Shown: positions 16,454 to 23,515 of the stretch, piece by piece
Numbering within the stretch: the first letter of the stretch is position 1
Layout: every line of letters starts with the position of its first letter
Source: Clostridia bacterium
Lineage (GTDB): Bacteria; Bacillota; Clostridia; Oscillospirales; CAG-272
DNA length: 64,000 nt
Reading direction: 5' to 3'
NCBI GenBank assembly: GCA_017443595.1
Contig: JAFSYU010000060.1
Span: 1-64,000 of the forward strand
Made by a program: the position numbers and the translations under genes
The notes under the pieces: model-generated
The model's database searches: none
The model's input: the letters and a program-made list of their open reading frames with translations, nothing else
What the model was told of the DNA's origin: nothing

Positions 16454-17074
16454 ATGGAATTCAAGGTTTATCAAAAAGAGTTAGAGCTTCAGTCAAGAGG
16501 TTGGATACCCACCTTTCACGACGTATCAAAAGAGGTCATAGAGATAGTCAAAGCGTCCGGCGTAAAAAACGGAACGGTAACTATCGCGTCGCATCATACG
16601 ACGTGCTCCGTTATGATACAGGAGTGCAGCCACGATATAGACAGCTTTGATATCGAATATCTGCAGCACGATCTGCTCGATATCATGAGAAAAATGATAC
16701 CGGACTTTGAACAAGAGCATCAGTACCGCCACCCCGGTCCCATACATCTGCAGTTCGGACGCCACGTGGACGAGCCGGGCGACTTCACGAGCATGAACAC
16801 GGACGGACATCTGCGCTCCGTTTTCTTCGGCAGAAGCGAATGTATGACGATAAAGGACGGCGTGCTTGACGGCGGCGAATTCGCGCATATCTATTTCGTT
16901 GACTGGGATCACGTACGCGCCAGAAGAAGACAGCTCAATATAACCGTAATGGGCACGACCGAGGACGTCGAAGACAGAAAGTGGAACGACGGAAAAGTCA
17001 TAAACACCCTCCGCAAATACACGGACGAGGAAAAAGCTGACGACGTTCACTACACGCTGCAGCAGAAGAGATAA
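16454..17074 (+). CDS. YjbQ-family protein with extended C-terminus
   Basis: Matches the YjbQ/UPF0047 family (reported weak thiamine-phosphate-synthase-like activity): VTIASHHTTCSVMIQE, MIPDFEQEHQYRHP, NTDGHLRSVFFGRSECM, and DGGEFAHIYFVDWDHVRARR. Most family members I know are near 130-140 residues; this one has 206, with an inserted loop (HLQFGRHVDEPGDFTSM) and an extra polar tail after NITVMGT. It has AAGGAGA upstream and sits 19 bp after the SIS gene as last member of the operon. Its role beside a sugar kinase and isomerase is not known. Confidence 0.85.
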   Translation: MEFKVYQKELELQSRGWIPTFHDVSKEVIEIVKASGVKNGTVTIASHHTTCSVMIQECSHDIDSFDIEYLQHDLLDIMRKMIPDFEQEHQYRHPGPIHLQFGRHVDEPGDFTSMNTDGHLRSVFFGRSECMTIKDGVLDGGEFAHIYFVDWDHVRARRRQLNITVMGTTEDVEDRKWNDGKVINTLRKYTDEEKADDVHYTLQQKR

Positions 17075-17093
17075 TAATACGCAAATGAGACGC

Positions 17094-17145
17094 GGACGAG
17101 CAATGCTCGCCGCTGCGGGCGGGGCGTCGAGGCGCCGCTCCCTAC
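17094..17145. repeat. GC-rich palindromic intergenic repeat
   Basis: CGAGCAATGCTCG and GGCGTCGAGGCGCC are adjacent palindromes in the 109-bp gap between the YjbQ gene and the hydrolase gene. They resemble GGGCGATCAATGATCGCCC at 5361-5379 in layout (inverted arms around an ATG-like centre). Confidence 0.45.
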
Positions 17146-17183
17146 CGAATTTTTAATTTATTATTAAACCGGAGGTTAACCGT

Positions 17184-18044
17184 ATGAGATCCTTTGACGG
17201 AAAAGAGCTGTATACCGAGCTTTGGGACGACGTGGAAAACCCGAAGGGCGTCGTTCAGCTTTGTCACGGTATGGCGGAGTATCTTAAAAGATACGACGAT
17301 TTTGCAAAGTTTTTAAACAAAAACGGCTACATAGTTTTCGGCGACGATCACAGAAGCTACGGCAGAACGGACAACAACGCCGGCATATGCGACGGAGAAT
17401 ACGTGGGTGACACGATAAAGGACCTGCTGTTTATAAACGATTACCTTAAAAAGCAGTATCCCAACCTGCCGATCCTCTTCTTCGGTCACAGCTACGGAAG
17501 CTGTTTAGGGCAGAGATTCGTACAGTTTGACACGGGGATAAAGTGCTGTGTGCTTACCGGAACGCTCACCGTTCCGCACTTTATCGCGCGCGTCGGTCAG
17601 GGTATAATGGCGCCGGTAAAGGCTATCGCGCCAAAGCTGAAATTCGGCATTTCCGGTAAGAAGTTCGAGGATGAAAAGGACGCCCCCGATTCATGGCTGA
17701 CAAAAGACGTTGAAGTGCGGCGCCAGTACCGCGACGACCCGCTCTGCGGCGGCAAATCGTCCGTTAAATACTACTACGGATTTTTGAAACTCATGGGCGA
17801 CGCGGCGGCGAAAAAGAATATAATGCAGATAAAAGACGGTCTGCCTATCGGTATTTTCAGCGGTGCTGACGACAGCGTGGGCAATTTCGGAAAATATCCG
17901 ACCACCGTTTACAACAGACTGAAAAAATACGGCAAAAACGCGTATTTGAAGCTGTATGAAAACGACCGTCACGAGATCTTGAACGAGCTTGATAAGGATA
18001 CGGTATACGCCGATATCTTAGACTTTTTCAATAAGTCGTTATAA
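17184..18044 (+). CDS. Alpha/beta hydrolase, lysophospholipase/monoacylglycerol lipase-like
   Basis: A 286-residue cytosolic serine hydrolase of the Hydrolase_4 group. Nucleophile Ser103 lies in GHSYGS; the acid is likely in FSGADDSVGN and the histidine in NDRHEIL. VQLCHGMAEYLKRYDDFA near the N-terminus carries the HG oxyanion motif and the AEY-RY signature of monoglyceride lipase-like proteins. GGAGG lies 8 bases before the ATG. It is separated from the upstream operon by a repeat-like spacer and ends in a shared terminator. Substrate is probably a lipid or other ester, not determinable. Confidence 0.85.
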   Translation: MRSFDGKELYTELWDDVENPKGVVQLCHGMAEYLKRYDDFAKFLNKNGYIVFGDDHRSYGRTDNNAGICDGEYVGDTIKDLLFINDYLKKQYPNLPILFFGHSYGSCLGQRFVQFDTGIKCCVLTGTLTVPHFIARVGQGIMAPVKAIAPKLKFGISGKKFEDEKDAPDSWLTKDVEVRRQYRDDPLCGGKSSVKYYYGFLKLMGDAAAKKNIMQIKDGLPIGIFSGADDSVGNFGKYPTTVYNRLKKYGKNAYLKLYENDRHEILNELDKDTVYADILDFFNKSL

Positions 18045-18054
18045 GAATAATAAA

Positions 18055-18100
18055 ACCGGGATCACGCCGCTTTTCGCGGTACGGATCCCGGTAGTTTTTT
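18055..18100. terminator. Terminator between convergent hydrolase and TfoX-like genes
   Basis: ACCGGGATC (18055-18063) pairs with GGATCCCGGT (18083-18092), with an inner CCGC/GCGG helix. TAGTTTTTT follows on the plus strand and an A-rich flank on the other side could serve the minus-strand gene. Confidence 0.75.
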
Positions 18101-18104
18101 GTCC

Positions 18105-18422
18105 TCAGCCGCGTCTTTTTTTCGGCGGCGGCAGCTCGCTGTATATAGCGTTGAAAAGAGTACAGAGAAACTCCGCGTCGTCAATATCTTCAACTAAGAT
18201 CATGGGTTTTGCGCTGTCGTACGGCAGCTCGTATACGGCGTTCGGCATAAGTCTTCTTGCCGAGGGAGTGTCTTTTACAAGGAATCTGTCGTCGTATATC
18301 CCGCCAGCGATTTTGTCTTTGTAATAGATAATGTATTCTCCCATCATATACCTGTACGATATCCCGTCAAGCCCGGACAACTGCTCAAGAACAAAATCAA
18401 GATATTCTTTTGAAGATGCCAT
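18105..18422 (-). CDS. TfoX/Sxy N-terminal domain protein
   Basis: Starting at the ATG at 18422 (GGGGG five bases upstream on the minus strand) gives 105 residues, MASSKEYLDFVLEQLSGLDG... The sequence fits the TfoX N-terminal domain: YRYMMGEYIIYYKDKIAGGI, DDRFLVKDTPSARRLM and YELPYDSAKPMILVEDID. TfoX in Proteobacteria regulates competence, but stand-alone N-terminal-domain proteins like this are widespread in Firmicutes with no assigned role. It ends in the Lys/Arg tail PPPKKRRG. It has its own promoter. Confidence 0.82.
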   Translation of the reverse strand: MASSKEYLDFVLEQLSGLDGISYRYMMGEYIIYYKDKIAGGIYDDRFLVKDTPSARRLMPNAVYELPYDSAKPMILVEDIDDAEFLCTLFNAIYSELPPPKKRRG

Positions 18423-18464
18423 AAATACCCCCGAAAAATAAAGCATTTTTACCTATTACGTCAT

Positions 18465-18493
18465 ATTGTATCATACAAAATCATAATTGTAAA
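18465..18493 (-). promoter_or_regulatory. Promoter of the TfoX-like gene
   Basis: On the minus strand TTTACA (18488-18493), a 17-bp spacer and TACAAT (18465-18470), with an upstream ATGA extension of the -10. Confidence 0.6.
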
Positions 18494-18534
18494 GACACAG
18501 CGGCAAAATAGATATATGATTTTAAAAAAAAGAC

Positions 18535-18563
18535 TTGACAAAGACGTACATTTGTGCTATAAT
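18535..18563 (+). promoter_or_regulatory. Consensus promoter of tRNA-Pro
   Basis: Perfect TTGACA (18535-18540), a 17-bp spacer and perfect TATAAT (18558-18563) with an extended TGC. It lies 20 bases before the mature tRNA 5' end, as expected for a stable RNA gene. Confidence 0.9.
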
Positions 18564-18582
18564 CTCTCTCGCAATTGAGAAT

Positions 18583-18655
18583 CTGGGTGTGGCGCAGATG
18601 GTAGCGCGCTACCTTGGGGTGGTAGAGGCCGCTGGTTCAAATCCAGTCACTCAGA
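18583..18655 (+). tRNA. tRNA-Pro (anticodon GGG)
   Basis: The full cloverleaf can be drawn. Acceptor CTGGGTG pairs with CACTCAG (one G-T pair), D-arm GCGC/GCGC, anticodon stem CTACC/GGTAG with loop TTGGGGT and anticodon GGG at 18616-18618, T-arm GCTGG-TTCAAAT-CCAGT, discriminator A. CCA is not encoded. A strong promoter precedes it and a strong terminator follows within 10 bases. Two extra copies of its 3' half lie downstream. Confidence 0.95.
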
Positions 18656-18966
18656 TAAAAATACAGACGGGCGGCTTTTGCCGCCCGTCTGTGTTTCTAT
18701 GTGCTTGAATTTGAACCAGATATAATACTACCCTGTGGTACGGGGTTCCCCGACGCGAAAAGCGGCGGGGGTTCCCGGTAGGGCCGCTGGTTCAAATCCA
18801 GTCACTCAGATAAAAATACAGACGGGCGGCTTTTGCCGCCCGACTGTGTTTCTATGTGCTTGAATTTGAACCGGATATAATACTACTCTGTGGTACGGGG
18901 TTCCCCGACGCGAAAAGCGGCGGGGGTTCCCGGTAGGGCCGCTGGTTCAAATCCAGTCACTCAGAT
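18627..18966 (+). repeat. Tandem 155-bp repeat containing the tRNA-Pro 3' end and terminator
   Basis: The block starting GGCCGCTGGTTCAAATCC at 18627, inside the real tRNA, recurs at 18782 and 18937, exactly 155 bp apart each time. Each unit holds the variable-loop/T-arm/acceptor 3' strand, a terminator hairpin (18663-18692; second copy with one mismatch) and a spacer. The spacer contains ATTTGAACCAG (18709-18719), which is inverted relative to the T-arm CTGGTTCAAAT (18787-18797), as well as GGGGTTCCCCG motifs and CTACC...GGTAG. The third copy is truncated just after the acceptor strand and followed by a different terminator. These copies lack the 5' half and are not functional tRNAs. Confidence 0.92.
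18663..18695 (+). terminator. tRNA-Pro terminator
   Basis: A 13-bp perfect stem, ACAGACGGGCGGC with GCCGCCCGTCTGT, around TTTT, followed by GTTTCT. A second copy, with one stem mismatch, lies 155 bp downstream at about 18818-18847. Confidence 0.85.
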
Positions 18967-18971
18967 AAAGT

Positions 18972-19005
18972 ACAGCCGAGCAGTAAAACTGCTCGGCTGT
19001 AATTT
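18972..19005 (+). terminator. Terminator closing the tRNA repeat array
   Basis: ACAGCCGAGCAG (18972-18983) pairs with CTGCTCGGCTGT (18989-19000), a 12-bp perfect stem, followed by AATTTATTTT. Its stem differs from the two upstream array terminators. Confidence 0.85.
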
Positions 19006-19074
19006 ATTTTGCTATGCATATAAAATTTACAATATACGGTCATAAAAATTTGCTATTGGTATTATATGAGATCG

Positions 19075-19102
19075 TTGACTTTATCAAATTAAAATATATA
19101 AT
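19075..19102 (+). promoter_or_regulatory. Putative promoter of the lipoprotein-protease pair
   Basis: TTGACT (19075-19080), a 16-bp spacer and TATAAT (19097-19102), in AT-rich DNA about 105 bases before the lipoprotein ATG. Other TA-rich -10-like boxes lie nearby, so the exact start is uncertain. Confidence 0.5.
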
Positions 19103-19206
19103 ATTTATATATGATAAAATAGCGGATATTGTGTCGGTCGTATGGATACGATCGGTAACGGTACCGCCGGATGAACGGTTTTTTATATGCAGAAAGGAAC
19201 AAAAAA

Positions 19207-19929
19207 ATGAAAAAACTGATCTGTTTCACACTTGTCGCGATCATGATATTCGCACTCGTATCCTGCGGCGCAAAAACGCTTACGGAAGACGAGCTGTTTA
19301 ACAACGCCGTGCGCGACGCGGTGTTTGTTGAAGAAGACGAGATATTGCCGCTTGTAAATATTTCAAAGGACGATAAAAACGTAATCTGGAGCGAGGACGG
19401 AAAAAGCGTTCTTGTAGCATTCATGCATAAATATCCCGACAGTTATCCCGCAGGGGAAAATATAGAGCTTGTATGGGGCAACGTATGGTGCGTATCCGCC
19501 GGTGAGTTCCACAACTGGATGAAAAACAACAACGAAAAAGTCGAAGACTGGACAAAGCGTCTGCATCAGGTCATGGGTATGCCGTATACGAAAAATTACA
19601 CAACGGTAACGGCTCTGTGGGTAGACGCGTCTCTCATCTACCGTCCCGCATACGAAACGGACGCGAGATCAGAGATGAAAACCACGTATCAGAAAACCGG
19701 CGACGATGAATTTGACGATATGTATAAAGAATGGTTTGACGGCAATATAATCTGGTCGTATTTTGACAGCGCGTTCCCGTGGACAAGGCTTGGCTACACA
19801 TACGACTGGGCGGACAACGGACAGGAATACGGTTTGACCGAATTCCTTATATTCTCAGGCGCGGAGGCAAAGGTCGAATATACATACACGGTTGATGAAT
19901 TTGTAAATTTCACAAGAGGCGCAAAATAA
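19207..19929 (+). CDS. Lipoprotein of unknown function
   Basis: The ATG at 19207 follows AAAGGA and gives MKKLICFTLVAIMIF... with lipobox LVSC and lipidated Cys20; the upstream ATG at 19171 would bury the signal. The 240-residue protein is acidic and Trp-rich (VIWSEDGKSVLVAFMHKYPD, NVWCVSAGEFHNWMKNNN, GYTYDWADNGQEYGLTEFLI). I do not recognise a named domain. The GLTEFLIFSGAEAKVEYTYT end suggests a compact extracellular domain. It is 21 bp upstream of the S41 protease and probably co-transcribed, so the two may work together at the membrane surface. Confidence 0.75.
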   Translation: MKKLICFTLVAIMIFALVSCGAKTLTEDELFNNAVRDAVFVEEDEILPLVNISKDDKNVIWSEDGKSVLVAFMHKYPDSYPAGENIELVWGNVWCVSAGEFHNWMKNNNEKVEDWTKRLHQVMGMPYTKNYTTVTALWVDASLIYRPAYETDARSEMKTTYQKTGDDEFDDMYKEWFDGNIIWSYFDSAFPWTRLGYTYDWADNGQEYGLTEFLIFSGAEAKVEYTYTVDEFVNFTRGAK

Positions 19930-19950
19930 ATTAAATAACGGAGACCGCTT

Positions 19951-21975
19951 ATGAAAAAATTTTTATCAGCTCTTTGCGTGACCGTCGTTATCGGTATGCT
20001 TTCGTGCGCTCTCGGTACGTTAAGCGTATTTGCAGAAGAGCCGGAATATGAAAAAAGAGAGATAACAACTTACGTCTTTTCACTTGAAAACGTAAAAACA
20101 ACGGAGTGCGTGTTTTCAGGCGTTTTGCCGGAAGTGCCGTATATAGATCCCGTGGATTATCTGTCCGCCGTTTTTACTAATGAATTTTCGCAGTGCAAAA
20201 ACGACGACGGTACTTATTCGGTAAAAATCGAAAATGGAACAATGACGCTCGATACCGTAAAAGACACGGTGTATTTTGATAATTTTGACAGCTTTTTCTC
20301 GCTTGACGCCAACATGGAGGGCTCCGACGTCAATATAGGTTTTATAGAATCCGTATCCGACAGCTTTCTCAAAGGACCGGGACCGCTTATGCTGGATCTC
20401 GGAAAATACGGTATTGACGTTATAGAATATGACGGCAGGGCGTATCTGCCGCTTACGACTGTATGCGTGGTGTTTTCTTCCACTTACAGCAACGCCGAAT
20501 ACGTTGACGGAAACATCTATTTCCTGCACTCAATGGATAATCTTGATTCTGACGGATATTTTGACAAAAGCTCCGTATATGAAACGGTCACCCGCAGTGA
20601 GGAAATGGCGGCTTTCACGTATGCAAATATTTGTTTGGCAATAGACTGCTTTTACGGAAAGCCCACAAACGCAAAAATAGCCTTGGACATAGCGAAAAAA
20701 GGATTTGATAAAACGTTGCAGGAGTGCAGTGATTTTACGCGTACCATAAGAGAAAAATTGCTGTCAGCGGACGTTTGTGATTATATGACGGCGCTTGTTG
20801 ATCTGACTGAGTATTTTGACGACGGCGGACACACGGTATTGTTCGCAGATTCCATGGGTGAATCCGCTCATTATAAGGAATCCGCGTTTTTTACCGAATT
20901 TTCGGCGCGTTATAAAAGCGACGACCCGCTTTATGCCAAAGCCGCGGAATCATATAAAACGTTCGCGGACAGATCGAATGAAAAAGAGCGGTTTTCGGCG
21001 GCGCGCGCCGAGGCGTATTCCAAATATGAAAAGGCGATCTCCTGGGATGAGACAACTTATCTGCTCATAAGCAATGATACCGCGGTATTCGTTTTTGACT
21101 CTTTTACGTTAGACACGCATAAACAGTTCCGTGAAGCGCTTTTGTACGCACAGGAAAACGGAATAAAGAATTTTGTTATAGACGTCTCCGGCAACGGCGG
21201 AGGATATGTCGCCGTCGCATTTTTTATGGAAGTTTCGATGACAAGCAAAAAAAACAACTCAAACGAATTCAAAAACTACGGCGTAAACGTGACCACCGGC
21301 GATATCAGAGAATCCGTGGCGCGGTACGATCTGAATCTTGACGGCAAAATAGACGAAGACGACAAGTCCGTTTCATACGATATGAATTTTGCCGTGCTCA
21401 CGTCAAAAAATTCCTTCTCAAGCGGAAATCTGCTGCCCGTGCTCGCCAAAGAAGACGGCATAGCCGTGATCGGCGAAGTCAGCGGCGGCGGAGCCTGCGC
21501 GATACAGAAATTGTATTTTGCAGACGCGCATTTCATTTATATGTCAAGCAACAGTAAATTCTACGTTTCAAGCGGAGCCGACGTCGATCTCGGAGCGCCC
21601 GTCGACTACGATCTTACCGAAAAAAACGAAGACGGCATTACGGATTACAGTAAAATGTTTGATATTGACAGCATAGGAGAAATGATAGAAGAGTTCTATG
21701 CGCCGGCTGATCACATAACGGATGAAACGGAATCGGAAAATGTGATGTCGGAAGAAGCTGCTTCAGAAGAAGAAACGGATGATGCAACGTCAGAAAATGA
21801 AACGGCAGCTGATACGACAGAGCCGGATACGGAAAAAGAACCGGATGATACAGACTCACAGATTACATCACCGGAGACAGGGGACAGCTTTGATCTGTAT
21901 ATGAGTATTGCTTTTGCGGCTATGGCTGCCTGCATTACCGCGGTTATCCTTCTTCGAAAAAAGAGAAGAGTATAA
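19951..21975 (+). CDS. Membrane-anchored S41-family (C-terminal processing-like) peptidase
   Basis: 674 residues with a signal peptide (MKKFLSALCVTVVIGML... VFAEE). The S41 core has VIDVSGNGGGYVAVAFFMEV (residues about 410-430), FAVLTSKNSFSSGNLLPVLA with likely catalytic Ser490, and IGEVSGGGACAIQ. An EF-hand-like DLNLDGKIDEDD is inserted in the catalytic domain and resembles a single Ca-binding loop. A Glu/Thr/Asp-rich stalk (about 590-645) leads to a C-terminal helix MSIAFAAMAACITAVILL and an RKKRRV stop-transfer tail. No PDZ domain is obvious. It should act outside the cell on peptides or proteins; target unknown. Partner: the lipoprotein upstream. Confidence 0.82.
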   Translation: MKKFLSALCVTVVIGMLSCALGTLSVFAEEPEYEKREITTYVFSLENVKTTECVFSGVLPEVPYIDPVDYLSAVFTNEFSQCKNDDGTYSVKIENGTMTLDTVKDTVYFDNFDSFFSLDANMEGSDVNIGFIESVSDSFLKGPGPLMLDLGKYGIDVIEYDGRAYLPLTTVCVVFSSTYSNAEYVDGNIYFLHSMDNLDSDGYFDKSSVYETVTRSEEMAAFTYANICLAIDCFYGKPTNAKIALDIAKKGFDKTLQECSDFTRTIREKLLSADVCDYMTALVDLTEYFDDGGHTVLFADSMGESAHYKESAFFTEFSARYKSDDPLYAKAAESYKTFADRSNEKERFSAARAEAYSKYEKAISWDETTYLLISNDTAVFVFDSFTLDTHKQFREALLYAQENGIKNFVIDVSGNGGGYVAVAFFMEVSMTSKKNNSNEFKNYGVNVTTGDIRESVARYDLNLDGKIDEDDKSVSYDMNFAVLTSKNSFSSGNLLPVLAKEDGIAVIGEVSGGGACAIQKLYFADAHFIYMSSNSKFYVSSGADVDLGAPVDYDLTEKNEDGITDYSKMFDIDSIGEMIEEFYAPADHITDETESENVMSEEAASEEETDDATSENETAADTTEPDTEKEPDDTDSQITSPETGDSFDLYMSIAFAAMAACITAVILLRKKRRV

Positions 21976-22003
21976 CTAAGGAAAAAACAAAACAAAATAA
22001 AAA

Positions 22004-22223
22004 ACGGCGGGAGATCTGAGATCTCCCGTCGTTAAGAGTGAAGACAAACTCCCTATGTCATCCGGGAAGTATCCCGGATGACAACTCCCTCGGTGAGGGA
22101 ACCTTGATTTGCCTCCATCCTTGAGGGAGGTGGATCGCGCGAAGCGCGAGACGAAAGGAGTTTTTTGAAAGATTTTTACTTTGTCTAAAAGTTGAACGGC
22201 GGTAGATCTGAGATCTCCCGTCG
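22004..22223. repeat. Hairpin repeat pair AGATCTGAGATCTCCCGTCG flanking a dispersed palindromic element
   Basis: The 20-bp sequence occurs at 22012-22031 and 22204-22223. The first copy forms a 12-bp stem (22004-22015 with 22021-22032) downstream of the protease; the second lies 15 bp beyond the stop of the minus-strand DHH gene and can form a hairpin there. Both may serve as terminators for the two convergent genes. Between them, at 22102-22162, lies an inverted diverged relative of the 2422-2477 repeat (TTGAGGGAGGTGG core, AAAGGAGTT end), plus ATCCGGGAAGTATCCCGGAT at 22062-22081. No gene is present in this 263-bp gap. Confidence 0.75.
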
Positions 22224-22238
22224 CCGTTGTTCATATTA

Positions 22239-23168
22239 TCAGGCGTTGAGTGCTTCTATTATGTTTACAAGTTCTTTGTCAACAACGTCGTTTTCAAGCT
22301 GGCACGTACCGGCGTTGTTGTGACCGCCGCCGCCGTATTTGAGGCAAAGCTCGCCGATATCTACCTTTGAAGCTTTATTGAATATGGATTTGCCTATCAT
22401 TACCGCCGTGTTCTGCTGATGGAATCCCCACGCAACGTGTACGGATATCTGCGTTTCGGGATACAGAGCGTATATCATAAAGCGGTTGCCGGCGTGTATT
22501 ATTTCTTCATTGCGCAGATCAAGTACAACAACTTTGCCGTGTACTTTCGCTATGCGTTTCAGCTGCGCTTCAAACAGCTCGGCCTGTTCGCGGTAGAGAT
22601 CTACGCGTTCTTTTACGTCCGGCAGATCGAGTATCTCGTCAATGGTGTGGTTCATGCAGTAGCCGATGAGCTCCATCATAAGATCGTAGTTTGAAATGCG
22701 GAAATTTCGGAATCTTCCTAATCCCGTGCGCGGGTCCATAAGGAAATGGAGAAGTACCCAGCCTTCGGGATGAAGCACTTCCTCAAGCGTGAAATCCGCG
22801 CTGTCTCCCTTGTCGACCGCCGCCATAAGCTCGTCGCTTACGCTTTTGAACGTGTTTTTGCCGCCGTAGTAATCGTATACAACGCGCGCGGCGCTGCGTG
22901 CGTGCGGATCTATTATCAGCTTACCGCCTACTTCTTTGGCTTTAAGACGGTCGATCTCGGATTCATGATGGTCAAAAGCTATCGCCACGCGCGGATCGTA
23001 GGGAAGGTTTGTGGTGATATCGTTTTCAGAAAGTTCTATTTTTCCGTCCTGAACGTCTTTGGGGTGTACGAATTTGATCTCTTCGATCATGGAAAGTTCG
23101 CGGAGCATCATTGCGCAGGCAAGCCCGTCAAAGTCGCTGCGCGTAACAAGTCTCATTTTTTTGTCCAT
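22239..23168 (-). CDS. DHH-family phosphoesterase (exopolyphosphatase/oligonucleotidase-like)
   Basis: 309 residues. The DHH N-terminal domain shows VTRSDFDGLACAMML, NLPYDPRVAIAFDHHESE with the metal-binding DHH, and PHARSAARVVYDYYGG; the DHHA1-type C-terminus shows KYGGGGHNNAGTCQLEND. Members hydrolyse phosphodiester or polyphosphate bonds with Mn ions (nanoRNase, c-di-AMP phosphodiesterase, exopolyphosphatase). This layout, without a membrane or GGDEF part, is the soluble exopolyphosphatase-like kind; substrate not determined. AGGAGG lies 5 bases before the ATG and a good promoter upstream. Monocistronic. Confidence 0.88.
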   Translation of the reverse strand: MDKKMRLVTRSDFDGLACAMMLRELSMIEEIKFVHPKDVQDGKIELSENDITTNLPYDPRVAIAFDHHESEIDRLKAKEVGGKLIIDPHARSAARVVYDYYGGKNTFKSVSDELMAAVDKGDSADFTLEEVLHPEGWVLLHFLMDPRTGLGRFRNFRISNYDLMMELIGYCMNHTIDEILDLPDVKERVDLYREQAELFEAQLKRIAKVHGKVVVLDLRNEEIIHAGNRFMIYALYPETQISVHVAWGFHQQNTAVMIGKSIFNKASKVDIGELCLKYGGGGHNNAGTCQLENDVVDKELVNIIEALNA

Positions 23169-23218
23169 ATTAACCTCCTGACAGATAAGCTGATAATGCC
23201 AGCCGTATCATTTTTTTA

Positions 23219-23247
23219 ATTATATCATGATTATTTATTTTTTTCAA
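23219..23247 (-). promoter_or_regulatory. Promoter of the DHH phosphoesterase
   Basis: On the minus strand TTGAAA (23242-23247), a 17-bp spacer and TATAAT (23219-23224), preceded by ATGA (extended -10). Confidence 0.8.
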
Positions 23248-23371
23248 GAGGTTATCGTCAATTCGCTGAATTATTTATTGTTAATCGGCATAAGGATGTG
23301 TAATAATGATTATTTTTATATATTATTTAATACAAATTTACAAAAAATGATACTTTTTATTCTGAATTGTG

Positions 23372-23400
23372 TTGACAAAGGTCAAGCCGGATGATATAAT
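23372..23400 (+). promoter_or_regulatory. Strong promoter of the surface-protein cluster
   Basis: Perfect TTGACA (23372-23377), a 17-bp spacer and perfect TATAAT (23395-23400) with ATGA just before it. A leader of about 110 bases separates it from the ATG at 23516. I looked for a known riboswitch in this leader and see none. The 347-base gap 23169-23515 otherwise holds only AT-rich sequence and the divergent DHH promoter. Confidence 0.85.
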
Positions 23401-23515
23401 CATTTAGAGTATATTATAATGAGCCTAATTATATAAAGTTGCTTTTACGGAGCATAAAAAAACGCCGTTATATGACCGTTATTTATTATCATTTAACAGT
23501 ATTGAAGGTATTATC

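Noticed and set aside
18627-18966. CRISPR array
   Set aside because: There are only three units, each 155 bp with nearly identical 'spacers', tRNA-derived sequence and terminators; no cas genes are near.
18782-18966. Additional functional tRNA genes
   Set aside because: The downstream copies contain only the variable loop, T-arm and 3' acceptor strand; no matching 5' acceptor strand, D-arm or anticodon loop is present.
23401-23515. Riboswitch in the leader of the surface cluster
   Set aside because: The 110-base leader shows no match to c-di-GMP, T-box or other aptamer cores that I can recognise by eye.
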